From Ottowia thiooxydans DSM 14619 (GTDB lineage Bacteria; Pseudomonadota; Gammaproteobacteria; Burkholderiales; Burkholderiaceae_C): 64,000 bases of DNA. The stretch covers positions 1-64,000 of the forward strand of contig NZ_AUGX01000036.1 in the NCBI RefSeq assembly GCF_000422885.1, given 5' to 3'. The notes beneath the pieces were generated by a model that saw only the letters and a program-made list of their open reading frames with translations, searched no databases and was not told the origin of the DNA. A program made the translations under genes and the position numbers. Shown piece by piece: positions 8,861-19,430 of the stretch; the stretch's first letter is position 1, and each line of letters opens with the position of its first letter.

Positions 8861-8874
8861 TCCGCATGAATGGC

Positions 8875-10906
<2,032 letters not shown>

Positions 10907-10958
10907 TTTGTCTCCTGGTTGTTGTTGAAAACGTCGGAACGTTGTTTTCGCTTCTTTT

Positions 10959-12176
10959 TTAGACGTGACCTCTGGATAACTCGGTGACACCAGCCTCACC
11001 AGAGCCGAGCCACTCGTGCAAGACCTTCTCCGTATCTGCGCCAAGCGCTGGTGGTGCTGTCCGGTACTCGACAGGGGTCCGTGAGAGCTTCAATGGACTT
11101 CCCACCATGCTGACACTGCCCTCAGCTCCACTAGGCAGCGGGATCTTCATGCCTCGATGAAGAACGTGGTGGTCTGCGAAGACGTCAGCGAGTTCATTGA
11201 TGGGTCCGCAGGGAACGGACTGAGCCTCCAGCCTTTCCAGCCAATAGGCGCTGGGCAGTTTTTTGATCTGGGCCTTGATGAGGGGAATCAGCTCATCTCT
11301 TGATGCCAATCGGGCAGTATTGGTGGCAAACCGGGGGTCATCCGCCCAGGAGGCCATGTCAAGCACCTCGCACAGCCGACGGAACTGGCCATCGTTGCCC
11401 ACGGTGATGATGATGTGCCCATCCTGAGTTTCGAAGTCCTGGTATGGGACGATATTGGGATGGGCATTTCCCAGACGCTGTGGCTGGACTCCGCTGGCAA
11501 GAAAATTCATGGCCTGGTTGGCCAGGCAAGCCACCTGGACATCCAGCAGGGATACGTCTACATGCTGCCCCTCGCCTGTTTTCTCCCTGTGAGAGAGGGC
11601 GGCTTGAATTCCAACGGTAGCGTAGAGGCCAGTCAAGATATCCGTCAGGGCGACACCCACCTTCAGTGGGCCGGCACCCTCTTCGCTGTCTGGCCGACCT
11701 GTGATGCTCATCAAACCGCCCATCCCCTGAATGAGGAAGTCGTATCCAGGCCGGTTGGCGTAAGGGCCGCTCTGGCCAAAACCGGTAATGGAGCAGTACA
11801 CGAGCCCGGGGTGCTTTTGACTCAAAGTTTCGTAGTCGAGCCCATAAGCGCGAAGACCACCGACCTTGAAGTTCTCAATCAGCACGTCGCACTTGCGAGC
11901 AAGCGCCGCAACGACTCGTTGCCCCTCTGGATCAGTGAAATCAATGGCGACGGAGCGCTTGTTCCGATTGGCACTCACGAAATAGGCAGACTGCGGCACC
12001 TCGCCCCACTGCGGGTCGCTGACCCAAGGAGGGCCCCAGCTGCGCGTGTCATCGCCCGATCCCGGGCGTTCAACCTTGATGACATCTGCACCCAGATCTG
12101 CCATGACCTGACTTGCCCAAGGACCTGCGAGCACCCGTGAAAGATCCAGCACTTTGAGATGTGACAACGCACCCAT
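10959..12176 (-). CDS. Family III CoA-transferase (CaiB/BaiF)
   Basis: The 405-residue protein starts LKVLDLSRVLAGPWASQVMADLGADVIKVE and has NRNKRSVAIDF and VLIENFKVGGL. Asp179 in ALTDILTG aligns with the catalytic aspartate of formyl-CoA transferase. It lies 95 bp after the thioredoxin gene and 52 bp before the Bug gene on the same strand. In this operon it would activate the imported carboxylate as a CoA thioester, upstream or downstream of the thioredoxin-linked reaction. The substrate is unknown. Confidence 0.9.
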   Translation of the reverse strand: MGALSHLKVLDLSRVLAGPWASQVMADLGADVIKVERPGSGDDTRSWGPPWVSDPQWGEVPQSAYFVSANRNKRSVAIDFTDPEGQRVVAALARKCDVLIENFKVGGLRAYGLDYETLSQKHPGLVYCSITGFGQSGPYANRPGYDFLIQGMGGLMSITGRPDSEEGAGPLKVGVALTDILTGLYATVGIQAALSHREKTGEGQHVDVSLLDVQVACLANQAMNFLASGVQPQRLGNAHPNIVPYQDFETQDGHIIITVGNDGQFRRLCEVLDMASWADDPRFATNTARLASRDELIPLIKAQIKKLPSAYWLERLEAQSVPCGPINELADVFADHHVLHRGMKIPLPSGAEGSVSMVGSPLKLSRTPVEYRTAPPALGADTEKVLHEWLGSGEAGVTELSRGHV

Positions 12177-12271
12177 TTCTGCCCGCTTTGATAAAAGAGT
12201 GTCACGTCGTCCTGCGCAGCCTTGCAGGGCGCGCTAACGACAAATTTCTGCACGGCAACCGCGCCAAATCG

Positions 12272-12577
12272 CTATACAGCCCCATGGGCTGATAGCCACG
12301 TAATCAGCTGCGTTCGAGAAGCCGCCCCAGTCCTGCTGGCAACGTGTTTTCCATCCTTGAAGAGCAGCAGCGTGGGCACGCCTCGAACGCCATACAGCTT
12401 GGCCACCTCCGGATTCGCACCAACGTCGATCTTCTCCACAGCCAATTGCTCTTTCAGTTCATCAGCGAGCGTGTCCAGAATGGGGGCAAGCGCAGCGCAA
12501 GGCCCACACCCTGGAGTAAAGCAGTCGACAAGTACGGGCGTTGTGGAACGCGCTACCAACACGCCGATATCCGTCAT
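12272..12577 (-). CDS. Thioredoxin with GCGPC active site
   Basis: From the ATG at 12577, which lies 8 nt after an AGGAG, the protein has 101 residues, a normal thioredoxin length; ATGs at 12583 and 12607 are alternatives, the last overlapping the UGSC stop. The redox pair is Cys24/Cys27 in PGCGPC, and the cis-proline segment GVPTLLLFKDG is present. The tryptophan usual before CGPC is replaced by glycine; I recall thioredoxins serving clostridial glycine reductase also lacking it. It probably shuttles electrons from the operon's own TrxB to the UGSC-type protein. Confidence 0.9.
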   Translation of the reverse strand: MTDIGVLVARSTTPVLVDCFTPGCGPCAALAPILDTLADELKEQLAVEKIDVGANPEVAKLYGVRGVPTLLLFKDGKHVASRTGAASRTQLITWLSAHGAV

Positions 12578-12603
12578 GGACATCTCTCCTATCGCCGCAC
12601 CCA

Positions 12604-13185
12604 TCACTGAAGGTCAACCTTGATTTGCAGCGGAGGCTGAGTGCCCAGCCAGACCTTCTGGGCCTGCTCTCTGATCTGCGCGACCCGCTGCGCCACCTCT
12701 TCAGCAGTGATCGAGCTGACCGGATGGGTAATCACCACCGGCTCAAGGGTCTTCATGCCCACGGCCTGGCGGGTGAGTTCGGTCTCACGCACGAACTCGG
12801 TCGTGATGATGACCGCGCTGGGAATGCCAAGCTTCTCCAGTGCGATGGAGTCCCTCACGCACGCTGAGCAGCACGAACCACAGTCGCCGATAGCGGTGAG
12901 GACCACGTCATTTTCACTGGCGATCTTCTCGATGAGTTCGGGCGCGGCATCTTTGGAGAAGCTATGTTTTACGTAGTAGTTCACCGCAGCGAACTCGATG
13001 TCTTCGCCAAGCGCTGCAGCGGCTCCTCGCAGCAGCTTGTTGGCGTTCCATTTCGAGTTATCCAGAATGCCCAGACGAAGTTTCTTGAGGTCCTTCTTAC
13101 GCGCGGACGTTGGGACGTTTTCGAACCGAAGCGCGCCGCGCGGGTCGTAAACAGCTACCTTGCTGGGATCAGCTTTCATCAACAT
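12604..13185 (-). CDS. UGSC-family protein, cysteine form
   Basis: The 193-residue protein contains D-C102-G-S-C105-C106-S-A-C109, matching the motif that names the UGSC family, in which the first residue is selenocysteine in some members; here the codon is TGT, so it is Cys. Four cysteines lie within eight residues. A strong AGGAGAG precedes the ATG at 13185. The family's reaction is not established, but the motif is redox-active in type. It lies between the 372-residue partner and thioredoxin, suggesting a Cys-based reductase component that thioredoxin regenerates. The family recognition is from memory; function is inference. Confidence 0.78.
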   Translation of the reverse strand: MLMKADPSKVAVYDPRGALRFENVPTSARKKDLKKLRLGILDNSKWNANKLLRGAAAALGEDIEFAAVNYYVKHSFSKDAAPELIEKIASENDVVLTAIGDCGSCCSACVRDSIALEKLGIPSAVIITTEFVRETELTRQAVGMKTLEPVVITHPVSSITAEEVAQRVAQIREQAQKVWLGTQPPLQIKVDLQ

Positions 13186-13227
13186 GGTTCTCTCCTAAGT
13201 TTTCTGGAATATTCCGCTCACGCCTTC

Positions 13228-14346
13228 TCAGAGGGCACAAGCGCCACCAACGCAATCAGCTCCGTTGTCGTTGGCGCTGCTGCCTTCAATCGGCTGAAGC
13301 ACCGGGGTGCTCATGTGGCCCCATCCAGGAATCAGCACCGAGAAGCGGCCCGCTTCGCCACCCATCACGAAGAGGTGAATGTGATCCGGGCTGTGAATGA
13401 TGGGAATACGTGTGTTGTCTTCGCGCTTGTAATACTTCGGCAAGTTGCGGTTGTAGACCTTGCCGTAGCGATGTCCGTACGCCAGGTCGATGAAGCGATT
13501 GCCGTGGTTCGCAAAGAGGTAGTTTCGAATGTCGGCGCGTGACCAACCGCGCTTACCGATGGTCTCTGCATGCTCAAGACCGAGGACAACGGCAATGTGG
13601 CCCCCCAAGACAGCGCTGTTGGAAGCAATGGTGCTCATGGCCGAGCACATGGTGTCCAGAATGCCCTCCGGGTCGTTGGAGATGTGGTTCGTGACACTGT
13701 GCGGCGCCTCGGCAGCCATGGCGAACACGGTCGAGTCTTCAGGCTTATAGCCATGCTCCACGTGGTAAGGCGCTAATGGGCTCTGCGCTTCGTTCTCGCA
13801 GACACAGTACGTGTATTTGCCTGGGTGTCCCAGCGTGCTCTTGTCCAGGTCGCCAGGCCAGCCACCACCGACGTTGAGCATGATCAGCCGCAACGCCCGG
13901 CCAATGGTGGCGTTGGCTCGGTTGCCGGAACCGAATGCGTTCACACCCCCATTCATTCCGATCTCACGCGCTATCGGGCCATTCACGATGAGAAGAGGCG
14001 AGGCGACGTGCGTGGTCGCTTGCACACCATTCAGGTTGAAAGCTTGCTGAGTAACGGCCCGCACCGCGGCCAGCACTACGGGAGCGTACTCGGGCTTGCA
14101 ACCAGCCATCACCATGTTGATGGCCAGCACTTCACGGGTGAGATCCCCCCAGCGAGGGGCAATGCGTGCTTCGACGAAGGACGGGTCGCCCCCAAGGCGT
14201 GCGACGACCTCATCGATCTTTTCCTGAGTGGGAGGAACAACGGGCAAGCCGTCGCTGAAGCCCCGTTCGTAGTAATACTCGACCAAGTCCACGCTCGCTG
14301 GAACGTGGCTTACGACTGAGGCTGGCGTTTGCAATACGGCGTTCAT
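13228..14346 (-). CDS. Unrecognised 372-residue partner of the UGSC protein
   Basis: I do not recognise a named family. An N-terminal segment YYERGFSDGLPVVPPTQEKI (about 25-44) is followed by a mixed alpha/beta, Gly/Ala-rich body with no signal peptide or membrane span. The C-terminus ends ADCVGGACAL, placing Cys365 and Cys370 in a probably flexible tail, as in enzymes that pass electrons through a mobile C-terminal dithiol. Other cysteines include the CVCENE segment. An AGGAGAC precedes the ATG. It is the first gene of the operon, 42 bp before the UGSC gene, and divergent from a LysR regulator. It may form the substrate-binding part of a reductase with the UGSC protein. Confidence 0.75.
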   Translation of the reverse strand: MNAVLQTPASVVSHVPASVDLVEYYYERGFSDGLPVVPPTQEKIDEVVARLGGDPSFVEARIAPRWGDLTREVLAINMVMAGCKPEYAPVVLAAVRAVTQQAFNLNGVQATTHVASPLLIVNGPIAREIGMNGGVNAFGSGNRANATIGRALRLIMLNVGGGWPGDLDKSTLGHPGKYTYCVCENEAQSPLAPYHVEHGYKPEDSTVFAMAAEAPHSVTNHISNDPEGILDTMCSAMSTIASNSAVLGGHIAVVLGLEHAETIGKRGWSRADIRNYLFANHGNRFIDLAYGHRYGKVYNRNLPKYYKREDNTRIPIIHSPDHIHLFVMGGEAGRFSVLIPGWGHMSTPVLQPIEGSSANDNGADCVGGACAL

Positions 14347-14525
14347 CCGTGTCTCCTATTGATAGCGATGAGATGGCGACTAGGTGTCTTGCGCTAAAGC
14401 ATAGGAGAGATGCCCCATTCATTACAAGATCAATCTATTTCTCTAAATGATTCCACTTTCTGCATAATTGCGTGACCCTGCGCGCTTTTCTCTCTGAGAG
14501 CGTGGGTTGAAGATTGGAGAAGACG

Positions 14526-15473
14526 ATGGCCACCGAGATTCTTCCGGACCTGAGCTCGAGAGAGCTGCAGGCCATCTGCGCAATTGCCGAGTGCGGCAGC
14601 TTCATGTCCGCGGCTATCACTTTGAACGTCTCGCAGCCTGCCTTGACCCGCACCGTGCAGCGCGTGGAGAAGGCTGTGGGCCTGGAGCTTTTCCGGCGCT
14701 CCACCCGGCGCGTGGAGGTAACACCTGCCGGTCAGGAATTCATTTCACTGGCCACAAGGGTGCTCGCCGACCTTCGGATCTCGTTCGGCAATATGCGTGA
14801 GATCACCGACGAGCAACGCGGCATAGTCACCGTCTCCACGGTGATGTCGGTTGCCTACACGCAGCTACCGCGCATCATTGCGGGATATCGGCAAGTGAAA
14901 CCGAAAATCGAGCTCCAGGTTCGAGAGGGCGTCCACGGCACCGTGTCTGACGACGTCAGAAGTGGAAGCAGCGACCTTGGCGTGACCTACATTGACGATG
15001 TCGCAAGCGAGTTCAGCACGATCTCGCTAAGCCACGAGGTCTTTCATGTAGTCATGCCCAGCAAACATCCGCTGGCCAAGCAAAGCAAGATCAACTTAGA
15101 CGACCTGCGTAGCTTCCCGCTCATTTCACTGCCCAAAGAGGCGCAGACTCGTCGACTTCTGGACAGCCATGCCTCGGTGATCGGAGTGACCCTTTCCCAT
15201 GCCGTTACGGTCAATCACTTCGCGACCTTGGTTCAGTGTGTATATGCCGGTGTGGGTATCGCTATAGTCCCCAGTGGAGCAGTTCCCGCAGCCCTTCACG
15301 CCGATTTGGTGACCCGGCCGCTTATGCAACCCAAGTTAAGCAGAACGATCGGGGTCATCCTCCTCAAGGACAGAACACTCACCCCGAGTGCCCGCGGGTT
15401 TCTCTCACACCTGCAGGCGGATTGGAAACACGTCAAAGAGACTAAGCCCCGCGGTTCACGCGCGCAGAGTTGA
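14526..15473 (+). CDS. LysR-family transcriptional regulator
   Basis: From the ATG at 14526 (GGAG at 14515-14518) the protein has about 315 residues; a TTG at 14514 would add four. The winged helix-turn-helix reads LQAICAIAECGSFMSAAITLNVSQPALTRTVQRVEKAVGLELFRR, followed by a periplasmic-binding-like effector domain. It is divergent from the 372-residue protein/UGSC/thioredoxin operon with 179 bp between, so it most likely controls that operon. It converges on the isochorismatase-fold gene with a 21-bp gap. Confidence 0.9.
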   Translation: MATEILPDLSSRELQAICAIAECGSFMSAAITLNVSQPALTRTVQRVEKAVGLELFRRSTRRVEVTPAGQEFISLATRVLADLRISFGNMREITDEQRGIVTVSTVMSVAYTQLPRIIAGYRQVKPKIELQVREGVHGTVSDDVRSGSSDLGVTYIDDVASEFSTISLSHEVFHVVMPSKHPLAKQSKINLDDLRSFPLISLPKEAQTRRLLDSHASVIGVTLSHAVTVNHFATLVQCVYAGVGIAIVPSGAVPAALHADLVTRPLMQPKLSRTIGVILLKDRTLTPSARGFLSHLQADWKHVKETKPRGSRAQS

Positions 15474-15494
15474 TCATCATCCCAACAGCTTGCA

Positions 15495-16124
15495 TCAGCC
15501 AGGAAGCGGAGCAGCGACTAGCCCGATGAAATCGGCGCAACTCATCACTTCTGCCACATTGCGCATATCCGCCAGCGAGGTTTTGTGCCGCTCTTCACCG
15601 AAGGCTGCGCAACCGTTGTCCAGGACGATGGTGTGGTAGTCCCGCATGTGGGCATCTCGTACCGTGCTCGCGACACCGCCATTGGTCACGATGCCACAAA
15701 CGGCTACGGTATCTATGCCTGCGCGGCGGAGGACCCAGTCCAATTGGGTATTGAAAAACGCTGAGTAGGCGACCTTGTTGACGGTCACATCAACCAGGCC
15801 TTTCAGGGCATCCACGTTCGCGTGGCCCCAACTGCCAGCAGCGAAGTCGCCTTTGCTCAAATAGGGGCGAAGCGCCTTGAGATGTGGAGACACCATCGGC
15901 TCACCTTGTGCATCAGTCCAGAGCGTGAACTGACTCGTGGCCACCATACCGCCGGCAGACTTGAGCGCCCTCGCTACCTCAGCCACACGCTCCGGCAGCA
16001 ATAGTGCCGGTGGATTGGAGTCGCCTCCGCGGGTATAGGTGCCTTGCGGATGCAGGAAATCGTTCTGCAGGTCAATGATGACCAGAGCAGTCCTGGCCGG
16101 TACGATGGTCTTTTCTTTGCTCAA
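15495..16124 (-). CDS. Isochorismatase-fold hydrolase lacking the catalytic Cys
   Basis: The 209-residue protein has the isochorismatase fold: Asp19 in VIIDLQNDF, Lys117 in VNKVAYSAF, and CGIVTNGGVASTVRDA near 143-158. Cysteine hydrolases of this superfamily have TxxCV at that last site; here the nucleophile position is Gly150 (TNGGV). True isochorismatases such as PhzD also lack the Cys, so an enol-ether type or other non-thiol hydrolysis is possible. It may be co-regulated with the UGSC operon but is separated from it by the LysR gene. The substrate is unknown. Confidence 0.82.
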   Translation of the reverse strand: MSKEKTIVPARTALVIIDLQNDFLHPQGTYTRGGDSNPPALLLPERVAEVARALKSAGGMVATSQFTLWTDAQGEPMVSPHLKALRPYLSKGDFAAGSWGHANVDALKGLVDVTVNKVAYSAFFNTQLDWVLRRAGIDTVAVCGIVTNGGVASTVRDAHMRDYHTIVLDNGCAAFGEERHKTSLADMRNVAEVMSCADFIGLVAAPLPG

Positions 16125-16543
16125 AATAATCCCAAAAACAGCATTTCACCGCTGATAGCTTCGCAGAACCCTTATGGAACCGTGAGAGGCTTGGAAATTG
16201 CCGGTAGCTAACGGACCGCAGTGGACCATTTCCGCTTTTGGCGCTACAAGCTCTGCAGCTGTCCAATTCAGTCTGATTATGATATCAATGAAACATTATC
16301 AATCCTGCACGGTGACGTGTTAACCGTTCGGGCTGAGCTTGGCCTGTCCTGAGCCCGTCGAGGGGTCGAAGCGCCACGCACGGCTTCGACAGGCTCAGCC
16401 CGAACGGTATTTATCAATCGAAATCGTCTTAGCGTTTGACGAGAACCGTAGAACCTCAACGCGAACGTATTTTTTGCGGTTGTCAAAGGGCCTAGGCCTT
16501 TTTCACGGCGAGTGAAATTCAAACCTCATGAGTACGCATCAGC
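16125..16543. other. Intergenic region with palindromic repeat, no gene
   Basis: The 419 bp between the isochorismatase-fold gene and the ZIP transporter gene contain no supported coding region. The first part must hold the promoter of the minus-strand isochorismatase-fold gene. The middle is occupied by the inverted repeat at 16323-16408. Confidence 0.6.
16323..16408. repeat. Palindromic dispersed repeat with 16-bp perfect arms
   Basis: ACCGTTCGGGCTGAGC at 16323-16338 is the exact reverse complement of GCTCAGCCCGAACGGT at 16393-16408. The interior contains further CTTCGAC/GTCGAAG-type symmetry. Degenerate copies are at 5996-6035 and 8821-8860. Elements with this core are common in Comamonadaceae intergenic DNA, from memory; they may act as transcription ends or be non-autonomous mobile repeats. 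Confidence 0.75.
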
Positions 16544-17479
16544 TCATGCGAGTGCGGTGTCAAGTACCATCATCAGCACGAATCCCGCCATCAATCCTGC
16601 CGTGGCAAACACCTCATGGCCTTTCCGGTGAGATTCAGGGATGATTTCGTGGCTGACCACAAACAGCATGGCTCCGGCAGCCAGCCCCAATCCCCAAGGC
16701 AAGGCCCCTGCGTAGCTCATGATGGTGGCGCCAATCACAGCGCCCACTGGCTCTACCAGGCCTGACGCTGCGCCCAGCAACACTGCAAACCCACGCGGGT
16801 AGCCAGCCGCCAACAGCGCAGCCGCCACGATGAAACCCTCAGGAACGTCTTGTATCGTGATGCCGATGGCCAGCGCATGGGCCATCAGCCCTTCATTGGC
16901 GCCATAGCCCACGCCAATAGCCAATCCTTCTGGCACGTTGTGCAGCATGATGGCGATGACAAAGAGCCAAGTGCGGCGCAGCTTGGTCGCCTCCGCACCT
17001 TCACGGCCTTTGATGAAGTGCTCGTGCGGAAGCATACGGTCCAGGGCCAGCATCGCTGCGCCACCCAGCAAGATGGCCGTGCCAATCACCGCACCCGCGC
17101 CCCAACCTCCACCACCCCATACGTTCGATTCGCGCGCGGCCTGCAAGCCCGGGATCACGAGAGAAAACGCGCAGGCAGCGAGCATGACACCCGCGCCAAA
17201 TCCAAACAGCGTGTCTTGCGTGCGCTCGGAAGGCCGTTGCGCGAACAGCACTGGCAAGGTGCCAAGCGCGGTGGCCAATGCAGCGGCAGAACCCGCAAGA
17301 AATGCACCCCGGACGGCTGGCTGGGTGAGCAGGCCATTCCAGACCATCACGCAAAGTACAGGCACCCCGATGGCGTAAATGACGAGGCCAATCAGGGTTC
17401 GCAGCCGCACCGCTCGCTGCGGCCACCCTTGGCGCATACGCGATGACAGTGTGGCAGGTGTGGGCGAAGCTTCGGCCAT
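16544..17479 (-). CDS. ZIP-family metal transporter (GufA/ZupT type)
   Basis: The 311-residue inner-membrane protein has about eight hydrophobic segments. The paired ZIP metal-site helices are HNVPEGLAIGVGYG and IQDVPEGFIVAAALL; the second has Gln-Asp in place of His-Asn, as seen in GufA-type members. A short hydrophilic stretch (LPHEHFIKGREG) lies before them. It starts 2 bp after the superoxide dismutase stop, so the two are co-transcribed, and supplying Mn(II) or another divalent metal to that enzyme is a reasonable role. Metal specificity cannot be read from sequence. Confidence 0.88.
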   Translation of the reverse strand: MAEASPTPATLSSRMRQGWPQRAVRLRTLIGLVIYAIGVPVLCVMVWNGLLTQPAVRGAFLAGSAAALATALGTLPVLFAQRPSERTQDTLFGFGAGVMLAACAFSLVIPGLQAARESNVWGGGGWGAGAVIGTAILLGGAAMLALDRMLPHEHFIKGREGAEATKLRRTWLFVIAIMLHNVPEGLAIGVGYGANEGLMAHALAIGITIQDVPEGFIVAAALLAAGYPRGFAVLLGAASGLVEPVGAVIGATIMSYAGALPWGLGLAAGAMLFVVSHEIIPESHRKGHEVFATAGLMAGFVLMMVLDTALA

Positions 17480-17481
17480 TT

Positions 17482-18120
17482 TTACCCGCCGGTCGCGGCT
17501 TTTCGTGCGTCTGCGTATCGACGGGCGACTTCATCCCAATCAATGACGTTGTAGAACGCAGCGATGTACTCAGGACGCCGATTTTGATACTTCAGATAGT
17601 AGGCGTGCTCCCATACATCCAGCCCCAGAATTCCTGTATTCCCAGAACCTATGCCACGCATGGCGGGGTTGTCCTGGTTGGCGCTGCTTTCCACGCTGAG
17701 CTTTCCTTGGGGGCTCATGGCAAGCCACGCCCAACCGCTGCCGAAGCGGCTCAGTGCCGCTTGCGTAAAGGCGGCTTTGAAGGCGTCCAGGCCGCCCAGA
17801 TCTGCATCGATGGCACGGGCGAGATCACCGCTAGGTGCCCCACCACCTTGGGGCGACATCACACGCCAGAAGAGACTGTGGTTGGCATGCCCGCCGCCGT
17901 TGTTGCGCACAGGTGCGCGCAGTTTTTCAGGCAGGGTTTCGACCTGCGCGATCAGCTCGTCTAGCGACAGTTCAGCGAAGGGAGTGCCCTCCAAAGCTGC
18001 GTTCAGGTTGTTCACATAAGCTTGATGATGCTTCGTATGGTGAATCTCCATGGTCTGCGCATCAATGTGAGGCTCAAGAGCGTCGAAGGCGTAGTCGAGA
18101 GGGGGCAATGTATAGGACAT
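17482..18120 (-). CDS. sodA: Superoxide dismutase, Mn-type
   Basis: The 212-residue enzyme has metal ligands His27 (MEIHHTKHH), His81 (HANHSLFW), Asp168 and His172 (DVWEHAYYL). GGGHANH and SSANQDNP, with the outer-sphere Gln149, match the manganese rather than the iron subgroup. A longer in-frame reading upstream is only read-through of another gene's shadow; I start at the ATG at 18120. It follows the DUF2325 gene by 31 bp and is followed by the ZIP transporter gene, with a Fur-box-like site at the operon front, so iron limitation would induce it. Confidence 0.92.
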   Translation of the reverse strand: MSYTLPPLDYAFDALEPHIDAQTMEIHHTKHHQAYVNNLNAALEGTPFAELSLDELIAQVETLPEKLRAPVRNNGGGHANHSLFWRVMSPQGGGAPSGDLARAIDADLGGLDAFKAAFTQAALSRFGSGWAWLAMSPQGKLSVESSANQDNPAMRGIGSGNTGILGLDVWEHAYYLKYQNRRPEYIAAFYNVIDWDEVARRYADARKAATGG

Positions 18121-18151
18121 GTGTATTGAGGCTGTAGATATCAAGAAAAAC

Positions 18152-18700
18152 TTAACGCCCTGCTGGCATGGGGGCTTGCAACGGAGCGAAATCGTCCGGC
18201 TGCTCAGATGGATGTATGCGCACAATGCGCAGCGCGCCGGGCTGCTCCACCAGTACGCAGGTCTTGCCGGTGCGCTTGCAGTGGTCTTCCACGCGCCAGT
18301 AAGCGCCATGGCTGATGCAACCGGTCTGGCAAACCACCAGATCAGCGCAGCGCAAGCTGTGCTCCAGCCAGTCGGCATCAGACTCATGACCATGAAGGTG
18401 CATGAGCGTGGAATCCCGCTCATGCTCCGCTTCGATCTCATCCTCCGGCCGAAGGGCCATGGCATCCAGCAACTTGCGGCGGTCTTCTCGTTCCCAGGCC
18501 AAGACGCTATCTCGCACGATGAGCGAGGCTCGCAGGCGCACCTGCTGCTGTTGCAGGCGCTCAATCTCTTGCGCCTGCGCAAGCACCTGATGGCCGCAGC
18601 GCCGTTGCAGCGCGCCATACTGGCGCAGCAGCACGCTGTGTTCCCGCGCCATCGCATCAAAGTCTTTGTCAGGGTACGGTCTCACACGCTCGGTCTCCAA
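18152..18700 (-). CDS. DUF2325 domain-containing protein
   Basis: The protein has about 182 residues from a TTG at 18700; the Met at residue 17 is an alternative start. Residues 17-75 are rich in heptad-like Leu/Gln/Arg and likely form a coiled coil ([18 protein letters not shown] onward). The C-terminal part contains [37 protein letters not shown] features typical of DUF2325, with four cysteines that could bind a metal. No function is established. It heads a probable operon with sodA and the ZIP transporter, under the Fur-box-like site. Confidence 0.75.
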   Translation of the reverse strand: METERVRPYPDKDFDAMAREHSVLLRQYGALQRRCGHQVLAQAQEIERLQQQQVRLRASLIVRDSVLAWEREDRRKLLDAMALRPEDEIEAEHERDSTLMHLHGHESDADWLEHSLRCADLVVCQTGCISHGAYWRVEDHCKRTGKTCVLVEQPGALRIVRIHPSEQPDDFAPLQAPMPAGR

Positions 18701-18749
18701 GTTTTGACACCATGCATTTCGGGCAGCTAAAGTGGATTAAGTTTATATT

Positions 18750-18770
18750 AAATGAGAACCATTCGCATTT
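18750..18770. promoter_or_regulatory. Fur-box-like palindrome
   Basis: The 21-bp site reads AAATGAGAA-CCA-TTCGCATTT, close to the inverted repeat bound by Fur in beta- and gammaproteobacteria. It lies 50 bp upstream of the DUF2325 start in an AT-rich segment that also has a TATAAA-like -10 on the minus strand. Repression by Fe-Fur would restrict the Mn-type dismutase operon to low iron. Confidence 0.65.
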
Positions 18771-18901
18771 AATTAACCACACCCGCACAAGGTGTTCAAG
18801 ATCTACTACTCCGGCGCTCGCCAAGCGCGAAGCACCGAGCTATGCTTACAAAAGCGCACGCCGCTTTCCCGTCCGACAACTCCACCTATGAGAGACACCG
18901 C

Positions 18902-19288
18902 ATGACCATCCTCGTCGCCTACGTCACCCGTCCCGAAGGCTTGGCCGCCTTGGAAAAAGGCATAGAAATCGCCACGCGCCGCAATGAGCGCCTAGTCGTC
19001 GTGAACGCGGGAGCGGGCGGCCGCGACGAATCGATCATTGACGGCTATGAAGGCGAACGCGTGGCAGAGCGGCTCTCCAAGCTGCCTATCCAGGCGGAAC
19101 TCAAGCACTTCGTTCGCGGTAAAAGCACTATCGAAGAAATCGAGGACCTGGTCGACGAACTGGAGGTATCGGTCTTGGTCATCGGCCTGCGCAAGCGCTC
19201 GCCAGTGGGCAAACTTCTGCTGGGCAGCATGGCTCAAGACATCCTGCTGAACGTGTCCTGCCCCGTGCTGGCGGTCAAGGCGCCTTAA
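18902..19288 (+). CDS. Universal stress protein (UspA family)
   Basis: I start at the ATG at 18902 (MTILVAYVTRPEG), after a weak GAGAG, giving 128 residues, a usual single-domain Usp length; a longer in-frame start at 18842 adds residues unlike the family. The C-terminal nucleotide-binding motif is GLRKRSPVGKLLLGSMAQDIL followed by VSCPVLAVK. Cytoplasmic; members bind ATP and support survival under stress. It is monocistronic and divergent from the DUF2325/sodA operon. Confidence 0.88.
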   Translation: MTILVAYVTRPEGLAALEKGIEIATRRNERLVVVNAGAGGRDESIIDGYEGERVAERLSKLPIQAELKHFVRGKSTIEEIEDLVDELEVSVLVIGLRKRSPVGKLLLGSMAQDILLNVSCPVLAVKAP

Positions 19289-19430
19289 TCGCGAAGATTC
19301 GGTCTGGTTGGTATGCTGATTACCTGGATTGCCTGGATTGACCGGGTTGAACAGCGCCTTCGGTCGCTATTTCAGATCGCAGCGCCAATCCACTTGACTA
19401 TGAAGTGGCTCCATAGTTTTTAATGGCGGC

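Noticed and set aside
12604-13185. Selenocysteine in the UGSC-type protein
   Set aside because: The motif codon is TGT, and the frame contains no in-frame TGA, so it is a cysteine form.
17482-18660. A 392-residue fusion of superoxide dismutase with an N-terminal domain
   Set aside because: The extra N-terminal part is a shadow of the DUF2325 gene read in another frame; the dismutase has a good ATG at 18120 and normal length.
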